Assembly: GCA_001969505.1 (NCBI GenBank)
Contig: LSSK01000078.1
Span: 6,549-27,503, forward strand
Direction: 5' to 3'
Length of the DNA: 20,955 bases
Source: Zancudomyces culisetae
Taxonomy: Eukaryota; Kickxellomycota; Harpellomycetes; Harpellales; Legeriomycetaceae
Positions 9,874 through 17,228 of the stretch are shown here, one piece after another; position 1 is the first letter of the stretch, and each line of letters starts with the position of its first letter. The notes under the pieces are model-generated. The model worked only from the letters and a program-made list of their open reading frames with translations. It did not search any database and had not been told where the DNA came from. The translations under genes were made by a program, and so were the position numbers.

Positions 9874-10613
9874 ATGTTTGCTAGAGAACAAGAGACAATC
9901 AAGGAAGAAGATGCCTTAACCTATGCTAACAGAAATGTAGATGAAAATGAAGATGAAAAACAATTTGCGACTCGAGTTTGTGCAGATATTGAAAATATGC
10001 TCAATTCTCTAAAATCAATAATCAAACTGAGCAAAGTAAGTTTATACTCTTGTTTTTTATATTAATTTGTTTATTTATCTATTTTGTTTAGTCTCTTGTT
10101 TTTTCTGGAATGGTATTAAAATGGAAAATGGTAACTTTGTAGATACAAGAAAAGGAAAAATTTGCAGTATATGGAGAAGCATACCAGATGCAATCGCGTA
10201 CAGCGTCGCTGGTAAGTATATCGCCGACCTCATCCTCGTATATCACGTTTTTATGCGTGTTTTATCATGCTACTAGTTATAAAACAACTTTAGTTATTCC
10301 TACATTCAGAATATTACTATATACGGGTTTGTATTTTCAAAACTAGTTGATCGTATCAAAGATATATATGTATACATTTATTCTGTAATAGGTGAAAAGT
10401 GCCGAAAATCTACTAGAAATAGTTGCAAATCTTCAAAAGGCATATCTGGTAAATGACAGTCAGCATATGGATACTGCGTCTGACAAGTACATGGAAAGTG
10501 TAGATATAAGAATCGATAAAAGTCAACAGGCAATATACGATTTTTCAGACGATGTAGACAAGCTGGTTAAAGAAATGGAAGGGATATATTTAGATTCAAA
10601 GTACATTGGTTAA
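9874..10613 (+). CDS. SRB6: Mediator complex subunit 22 (Srb6)
   Basis: Small helical head-module subunit of Mediator, which bridges activators and RNA polymerase II; Med22 pairs with Med11 in the head. Exons are 9874-10035, 10143-10211 and 10392-10613, all phase 0, with introns of 107 and 180 nt (both donors GTAAGT), giving 150 aa. The identification rests on the pattern IENMLNSLKSIIKLSK, then EAYQMQSRTASL (exon 2), then VKSAENLLEIVANLQKAYLVND. It matches the animal Med22 order DNFTEIIK, then NYEMHVRAANI, then [22 protein letters not shown]. The N-terminal 35 residues are acidic, and the C-terminal ~40 residues form a further probable helix. A TATAAATA box lies 56 bp upstream. Exon 2 is only 23 codons and is bounded by an in-frame TAG that forms its acceptor. 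The gene converges with the sepiapterin reductase-like gene, 294 bp away. Confidence 0.85.
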
Positions 10614-10907
10614 CGTGATTTTTCTTCCTTTTGGGGAGAGAAAACTTTTTATGCTACATTGTACAACATACTTTTTTAATATTAAGCCATATCTTCATCA
10701 TCATTTAATACTGTTAAAGCAAAAGCCTTTTTTACTATCAACCTAAACTTGCAAGCTATTAATAATTCTATAAATAAATTAGCTATATAAATAAGAAGAT
10801 AAAATATTAGAAAAAACTGTCGTAGAAACCTCTCTCCCCATAATACAACTAAACCGCTTTGCGTGCTAGAAAAACACTCGACGAATAGCACAACTAGCGG
10901 CTTGTTA

Positions 10908-12495
10908 TTAACAATCATAATAGTCGATGTGTGAACCCGAGTCAAACTCGTTTTTAGCCAAAATTTCCATCAGTTTCCGTGCTGAATCCTCCATGTCCAC
11001 CAACTTCTCGTCGGTAGCCATCTGCGAGTACAACTGGCGCTGCGTATCATCACCGATAGTCTCGCGAACTGTCTTTTGCATCGAGTTGTTGAGCGGGCCT
11101 GGAGCATAGCTCAGGCACTTGATCATTGAAGTCTTTTTTACTGTAGGGGGGGGTAATGAGGATGGGGATGGGGGTGGTGATGGGGACGGTGGTGTTGATT
11201 TTTCTTGGACATTAATGGTATCGCCAGCCTGGCTGTTGTTTTCGTTGCTTGAATTTTCCGTTTCTGGGTGCAATTGTCCTTCGAGATCTGGAGTTTGAAC
11301 AGGTGTTTCGGTGGCATTTTCGGACTTGTGTTCGGGTTTGTGTTGAGGATGTTCACCAAATCTGGCAACACTAGATGTGATAAAATCAATAATACCGCCT
11401 CCAATGTGCCTTTCAGTATCGAGTTCAGAAATGATAGTTTCATGCGCCTGTTCTTGATCAGAAGTTTTCTCGCCCACTTGCTCGTGCTTATGGTCTTGAG
11501 GCTGTTCTTTCGTTTGTTCATGCTCAGTTCCGTGCTCATGTTCTGGTTTATGCTCGTGTTTCTGCTCCTGTTGAGGATGTTCACCAAATCTGGCAACACT
11601 AGATGTGATAAAATCAATAATACCGCCTCCAATGTGCCTTTCAGTATTGGGTTCAGAAATGATAGTTTCATGCGCCTGTTCTTGGCCAGGAATTTTCTCG
11701 CCCACAGGTTCGTGTTTCTGTTCTTGAACCTTATCCTCGGGATCTAATTCTTCCTCTGCCATTACAGCCAGAAACTGATCTCTTGCAGCCTTTGCTGCAG
11801 CATACAACCCCCAGTTAGGAAACGCTTTGACAGCTAGCAGTGATGAAATTTGAACAACAAAAATGTTTTTAGTATAGCAATTAGCTTTGGATTTGGCCCA
11901 CTTCAGGAGAGTGGAACTATTTGCAATACAATACAATACAACACAACACATTATTTTTAGTTTTTTTTTTCATTTTCGGTTTTTTGATTATAAATTTTTC
12001 TTTCATACTTTTAAATAACAAAATGTATATTCAAAATGAAATTAATTTATATTTTAAAAAAAGAAGTGTGTATTACCTTAATATGGCAAATGAGATCAAG
12101 TTGACATTAAAATATTCGGGAATATCGGTGCGTTCATCATACTCGGATATTTTTTTACTCAAGTCACCAACTGAACCAGCATTATGTAAAAATACAAACC
12201 GCTCGATACACGGCGACTCTATTTGATTGTAGACATGATCGCAAATCTCGATTATTCGGTTGTTGATTTCATACGAGTAGCCAGTAGAAAAATCGACGTT
12301 GCCCATCAGATAGGTATCGACTTGCGGATTTGAAATTTTAAACGCTAGGGATTCAAGGTTTTTGGATTGTCGACCGCACAAAATGACGTGTTTGGTGGTG
12401 TCATCTTGTATTCTGCTTATCGCAGTTGCAAGTGCCGTGCCAAATCCGCCGCTGGCACCTGTGAGAACGTAGATTGAATGCATTCCCGACGACAT
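10908..12495 (-). CDS. sepiapterin reductase-like SDR with large internal insertion
   Basis: Short-chain dehydrogenase/reductase most like animal sepiapterin reductase, the NADPH-dependent last step of tetrahydrobiopterin synthesis. Exons are 12077-12495 and 10908-11916, with a 160-nt intron and a phase-2 junction rebuilding Ser140, giving 475 aa against about 261 in human. What is seen: cofactor loop LTGASGGFG (12-20), HNAGSVGDLSK, catalytic Ser164/165 (ISSLLAV), Tyr178 and Lys182 (YAAAKAARDQ). The C-terminal block LSYAPGPLNNSMQ...RETIGD ends in SHIDYYDC. In that block Asp471 matches the pterin-anchoring Asp of the animal enzymes (HVDFYDK). Between MAEEE (196) and IKCLSYAPGPL (from about 405) there are about 208 extra residues where the human enzyme has only a few. 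The extra part is rich in His, Glu, Gln and Lys, holds a near-perfect internal duplication, and ends in a Ser/Pro tract. Fungi also have distant benzil-reductase-type relatives (Irc24), but the C-terminus here is much closer to sepiapterin reductase. Substrate is inferred. Confidence 0.85.
11121..11744 (-). other. low-complexity insertion inside the SDR core
   Basis: Residues about 198-405 of the sepiapterin reductase-like protein. In order: an EQKHE-type linker, repeat copy A, a His/Glu/Lys-rich linker (QKHEHKPEHEHGTEHEQ), repeat copy B, a shorter KPEHKSEN linker, an Asn/Ser/Glu stretch, and a PSPSPPPSPSSLPPP tract. It falls between the helix after the YxxxK motif and the next core strand, so it could loop out of the fold. 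The frame stays open for over 600 nt and no canonical GTA donor occurs at its upstream edge, so it is coding rather than an intron. Confidence 0.85.
11343..11705 (-). repeat. 228-nt-period direct duplication in coding sequence
   Basis: Segments 11343-11477 and 11571-11705 (135 nt each) are identical except for about six positions, all transitions by my reading. The offset is 228 nt (76 codons), so the frame is kept. Each copy codes GEK......QAHETIISE..TERHIGGGIIDFITSS followed by VARFGEHPQ. The 93 nt between the copies codes the His/Glu-rich linker. The similarity implies a recent duplication or ongoing gene conversion. Confidence 0.95.
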
Positions 12496-13476
12496 TATCT
12501 TGTAGTTTTATTTTATTTTATTCTTAATTTACTTGTTGGTATACTGGCCTCAACCCAAGATAAGCAATGTTAATCTATATTCGGATATATGGATTTATTG
12601 TTTAAAATCCTGAGATTGCACAGTATTGTGATAAATTACAAACTCAAAGACATTCCAAGTTTAAATGATGTGGTATTTAAACATGTCCAAGAAACAAAAA
12701 AAAAATCTACCACATTAGCGAATAGAAATTTGTGAAATATGATTTGTTTTATTTTTTTACCGCCTTTCAATCCCATTTGCTCAATTTCGGCTAAAAAAGA
12801 TAAAAACAATAAAAATCACATGATAATTATTGTGGTAAACACGTGTTTATATTTTTATTTATAAAAAAAGCTAGCTATTAGTATATAAGGAGCAGAAAAA
12901 TGGTTTATTGTACTTTGAATGCATTGAGCAATATATATATTAAATACATTTTTATTTTACAGTAGGCGTGTGCTACTGGGTAATCAATTAACACTTTGAT
13001 ACTCCCACTCATTACAAGTATACCCCAAATCTTTTTATTTTTTTACTCGAACGAATACATGTATATAATTAATTAGCAACTAACTGCTCAAGATATATCT
13101 ATCACCAGAGTTTGGGACATTACATTGGTGGCTCAAAACCCTTAAAGCAAGACTTGAAATATTTTCTCAATATGATATAAATAATTGGTAAAGTTTACTG
13201 GTCCAGTCTTTTAAAAAGATGGAAAGTATAATCGGGACTTGGTTACAAGGAATTATTCAAAATCAAATAAGTTATAAAATCATATCCAGATAAATGTTAA
13301 AAATAAAAAAAATAAAGCCAAATCATTTTATTTGTGAGGAGAAAGGAAAATTATAAACATAAATCCATGCTAATAAAGCTGATAAATTAAATTAGATAAA
13401 AAAGTGCTTGCCTGAGTACGAAAAGATTGTAAAAACAATAACATTTATAGAAAAAAGACAAAGACATATAGATCCA
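12496..13476. promoter_or_regulatory. divergent promoter region SDR / IMP1, no gene seen
   Basis: A 981-bp AT-rich gap between the divergent starts of the sepiapterin reductase-like gene (minus) and IMP1 (plus). Short open frames occur, for example a minus-strand ATG frame of about 40 codons starting near 13008, but none has a recognisable product. The IMP1 reading frame continues open upstream of its first ATG to a TTG at 13408, so an upstream start cannot be excluded. No tRNA, repeat or clear TATA box could be assigned. Confidence 0.45.
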
Positions 13477-14242
13477 ATGTTTACGTCAGCATTCAACGGT
13501 ATAGGCAGAAAGGCAGTTCTCGGAGTACAAATAGCTTGTTTCGGCCACCTAGTAACCGAATGGCTCGGTAGTGTATCAATGGTAAATACGTTTATAAAAA
13601 TATAAAATCAAATCGACAATCTTCTCCCACCTTTTACACCATCGTTTCCCCCTTATTTTTTTTTCTTTCTTGTAGTTTCTATTACATTGTTTTAAATTTG
13701 TACTAAAAAGTAACAAGATTTGAAAAAATATTCCCCCCTCCCCCCATTTGTTAGTGTCACGGGTATTCAATGTCGCCCACATTTGATCCACAAATGACAT
13801 TGGTCCTAATCGAGCGGCTGAAATCGTTAGGTATGGGGAAGGTCGAGATTGGTAATGTGGTGGCTAGTGTTTCACCTATAGATCCAGGACGGTACATTTT
13901 AAAACGAGTAGTTGCAAAGGCAAGTAATGATGTTTATATAGAATTTTCACAATTTCTTTTTTTTTTTTTTCTTCTAACTGATTCAATATTTAATATAGTA
14001 AAAATATATGCTATAAAGGAGTATAAAAATAAACAAACGTATAGGAAGGAGACGTGATTTGTGTGGATCCATTCGAAAAAACCCCGCGATATACCAAAAT
14101 ACCTAAAGGACATGTATGGTTACAAGGAGACAACTACTCGAATTCTAGCGATTCACGAACATTTGGACCTGTACCAATTGCATTGTTGCGGGGACGGGTT
14201 GTGTGCAAGCTACTACCGGATTTCGAGATTTTGAAACAATAA
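13477..14242 (+). CDS. IMP1: mitochondrial inner membrane protease subunit 1
   Basis: Signal-peptidase-family serine protease (Ser/Lys dyad) that trims bipartite presequences on the intermembrane-space side of the inner membrane. Exons are 13477-13581, 13755-13919 and 14045-14242, all phase 0, giving 155 aa (yeast 190, human IMMP1L about 166). Residues 10-30 form the N-terminal membrane segment (AVLGVQIACFGHLVTEWLG). Ser40 lies in CHGYSMSPTF and the Lys85 general base in LKRVVAK. Exon 3 supplies EGDVICVD, then IPKGHVWLQGDN and the DSRTFGPVPIALLRGRV box. That box marks subunit 1 rather than subunit 2. The fit to human IMMP1L (ICKRVIGLEGD, GHVWLEGDN, DSRCYGPIP) is strong. Intron 1 is 173 nt (GTAAAT...TTGTTAG). 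Intron 2 is 125 nt and begins GCAAGT, a GC-AG intron, because VVAK must join EGDV in phase. The start was chosen as the first in-frame ATG. Confidence 0.93.
13920..14044 (+). other. GC-AG intron in IMP1
   Basis: The exon ends AAG and the intron begins GCAAGT, so positions +3 to +6 match the donor consensus while +2 is C. It ends in CGTATAG. No GT donor nearby keeps the reading frame into the conserved EGDV segment. The intron contains a 14-T run. Confidence 0.85.
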
Positions 14243-14564
14243 AAATCCAACTCTTTAAATACTATAAACGAAAAAACAAACAAACAAGAAAACTGTAGAC
14301 TTGTAGAATAGTATAACTTTGCACAATTTGATCTTGTTTCCTTTAAAAAATAATAATAATAGTGTGTCGAAGTGTGGGACAGTGGGAGAGTGGGAGAGTA
14401 GGGGTAGGGATAGAAGATAGAGGAATGAATAATGTGTATTGATTATCTTTAAAATAAATAAAAAAAGTATAAACAAATCTATAGAATAATCATATACTAT
14501 TAAAAGAAAAATAAAAAGATGAAAATAAAACTAAAAACTAAATAGTGTATGGTGGGTTTTATGT
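14243..14564. other. convergent 3' region IMP1 / TRM11
   Basis: A 322-bp gap between converging genes. It contains a purine-rich plus strand at 14360-14425 (GTGGGAGAG-type repeats) and A/T-rich stretches suitable for 3'-end formation of both mRNAs. No gene is visible. Confidence 0.5.
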
Positions 14565-16960
14565 TTATGAAGGTTTGTTGAAATAGTTGTGACGAAAGTT
14601 AGAATGGCCCAACAAAGCAGCAGCAGCGGCAGCAGCAGCAGCAGCAGAAGATTGTTTTTCATTCTGGACTCTACCATTTATGAAATCATCATCACCACCT
14701 TGATTTTGGTCTTGATTTTGGTCTTGATCTTGGGTTAGAGTTTGTTTTTTGTCTACTGGTACTACCACATCTTCAGCATTATTACTGCCAACATGCTGCG
14801 AATGACAACAATAACAAGCAACTTTTTCCATAGTGATGAGTCTGCGCGCCCATGCACCAAACGACTGCTCAGCATTATGCAAAAGCTTCATACATGGATG
14901 GGTAGGAATATCGTCGTCAGCATAATAGTCGGTCATTGTTGGGAGCCAAAATACCAGACGGCCACCAAGCACAAGGTACCGAGCAGCAAACGAGACTAGA
15001 TCGTCAATAACACGCGACATTTCGTAAGGAATGGTGGTTGGGTAGCGCACCAAATAGCCGTCTGCCGAGCGTGAGGATTCTGGCTGGGGTTGTAGATCCT
15101 GCTCAGATTGTGACATGCCGATTTTCTTGGCTCCAGCGCGGACTCCATAAGGTGGATCGGTAACTATCGCATCAAACCATCCCTCATTACTCTTGTGCAC
15201 AGAGTCTGCTGCAGTGTTATTATGACACTGAAACGTCAACTGTGTCACATCGGCCACAAAGCTTCCCAGTACCAGAGAAGACAAGTTGTATGTTTCTATA
15301 TTTAATTGCAACCCTGTACTTTCGCCACCCTTGTAGTTTTTGTTTGTCCTTTTCGCTTTGGTGTTGACAAATGTGGAGGCCGACCCACCTTTAATCTGTC
15401 GACCATCAATATCACTCCCCATTGTATACGCGCCAAAGTACGAACACGTGAACAACATACTGCCAGTACCCACAAATGGATCGTAAATCAACTTTCCAGG
15501 TGCTGCAAGTGCATAGTTGGCCATAATAAGAGACATTTCCGAATCCATGGATGTGGTGCCAATATAAGGCCGTTGTTTGACATCAAACTTACTAATCAGT
15601 TTGCGAGCAAGTGTCATTCCACCAGCACCAGCACCAGCACCAGTAGCAATACTGGAATTTTTATTATCGTTCTCGTTCTCGTTCTCGTTTTTTGTTGATT
15701 CGGTTATGGATGACGGTAATGCAACTAACCGACCAAAATAGAATTGTTGTGGTACCAACTCGGATTTGCTGTCACCTTTATTACCACCAGTACCAGTACC
15801 AGTACCAGTACCACTACCAGTACCACTACTAGATGTATCTGTTGTAAGAGTTGAAGATGCATCACTTAAAGAGATGTTTTGGATAGTTTTATTTACATTA
15901 TCCATGACATTATTATTATTATTATCCCTTTCTACTTCTACTCCTTCTACTCCTTCTACCCCCTCTTGCTGTTGTTTGAGTAATCGTTGAGCTCGTTTAA
16001 TTTTATACTTGTGATTACACTTGAAATTAAACAACCCATAATCAACCAACAACAAAAACTCGACATCTGGTCGTTTAAGATTAAAGGCAAAAGTATGTTT
16101 AGGAGCCCCCGCATCTTGCTCTTGATCGTTTGATTCAGAACTGGGTTCGTTTAGAAAATCCAAAAACTCGAGTTGTTCTATATATGATATTTGCTCCGCC
16201 ATAGTTAACCGTTTACAAATTGCTTCTACATTGATTTTGAACTTGATTTGTTGGTGGGAACTTGTATACATGTCGTATATCTGTTTGACATTAATGTTGA
16301 CAATATCGGATTTTTTTGCCTATTGAAATTATTATGAAAGAGTTCTCAATCAGTTTTTATTTTTTATTTTTTTATTTTTATTTCATTTGACGTATTAAAG
16401 ACCATTTTTCTAAATAACATCCGGTATTAGTATTACCTTGTAAGCCTTTTCAAGTACATCAAATGATCCTTCTTGTATCCATACTTGAACTATCTTTCTA
16501 CATGAAAAGTAAATGACAAACAGAGAAAAATGCGTTAATTAGGTTGAACATTTCCAAATTAAACTTTTGAAAATTGTAAATATGTTAGAAACGATGCACT
16601 TACTTGATCAAAATTGATCGAGCCATTAATTTGTAAACCTGAGTTTCATCATCACAAGTAAAAGCTAGTATAGGTTTCTATCAATACATTACAATTCAAT
16701 ACAATACATTTAAATACATTTGATCAAGAAATATTTACTCCCAGTTTTTTTTTTATATTTGTTAATTTGTTTATTAGTTTAATTTTGGATAATTGTTAAA
16801 TAAGAATAATGTGTTTATTTTTTCTTACCTGAGAAGTATACGATTCATAGTCTACAACTACCGAATCTAGTTTTTCGAGTTTGATTATTGACTCGAGTTC
16901 GCCAAGTCGAAAATTGGGATGGTTTTGAGAATATATAATAAGATATTTTTGTGCAGTCAT
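14565..16960 (-). CDS. TRM11: tRNA (guanine-N2) methyltransferase catalytic subunit Trm11
   Basis: Catalytic subunit of the Trm11-Trm112 enzyme that makes m2G10 in cytoplasmic tRNAs. Exons are 16829-16960, 16604-16677, 16437-16497 and 14565-16319, with introns of 151, 106 and 117 nt, giving 673 aa (yeast Trm11 is 433). The start MTAQKYLIIYSQNHPNFRLGELES matches the yeast opening (VHLNFRRAELESLADL). The segment ARSILIKKIVQVW across exons 2-3 matches yeast RSILTRGIYEYWG. The THUMP-type N-terminal half is followed by FYFGRLVA, the RPYIGTTSMDSEMSLIMAN block, AdoMet motif I YDPFVGTGS (about 368-376), SDIDGRQIKG, the catalytic TDPPYG (about 476-481), and LGGRLVFWLPT. The C-terminus FRHNYFNKPS matches yeast FRERYFNNFN. 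Extra length comes from low-complexity insertions: EGV, GT and NE repeats between THUMP and methyltransferase parts, and DQNQ and poly-Ala before the C-terminus. The conserved core looks intact. Confidence 0.95.
14618..14650 (-). repeat. GCA microsatellite coding poly-Ala in TRM11
   Basis: A (GCA)n/(GCG) run in the last part of TRM11 coding about eleven consecutive alanines just before the conserved C-terminal FRHNYFN motif. In-frame length variation here would be tolerated. Confidence 0.9.
15620..15962 (-). repeat. cluster of coding microsatellites in TRM11
   Basis: Within about 340 nt lie CCAGCA repeats (Gly-Ala) at 15620-15647, GTTCTC repeats (Asn-Glu) at 15669-15690, ACCAGT repeats (Gly-Thr) at 15787-15834, an ATT run (Asn) at 15909-15922, and TCTACTCCT repeats (Glu-Gly-Val) at 15933-15962. 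All are in frame and sit in the linker before the methyltransferase core. FYFGRLVA is the only recognisably conserved piece between them. Confidence 0.9.
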
Positions 16961-17228
16961 TATTATTGTTTTTCTTTTTTTTCTTTTTTTTTTGTTCTTG
17001 TAAGTATCGTTTACTGCCTCCCCCTAGTCTTCTTTTTCTTGTCTGTTATTTAGGTTTGATTAGAATAAATATATTAGTAGATGTTAACTGAAATAAAAAA
17101 ATTTTCAGCAATTGCAAAAAAAAATAAAAATAACGAGGAAAAAAAAAGGATTTGAAGAATCAATCAATTGGACAAAATAAGAAAGAAAAAAAAGAAAATG
17201 GTAATAATAATAGTAATAATAAAAGCAA

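Noticed and set aside
11121-11744. The SDR insertion as an unspliced intron
   Set aside because: No GTA donor lies at its upstream edge, its length is several times that of any other intron here, and it is open in frame for more than 600 nt.
11138-11747. Long alternative frames on both strands across the SDR insertion
   Set aside because: They result from repetitive low-complexity coding sequence; the true frame joins conserved SDR blocks on both sides.
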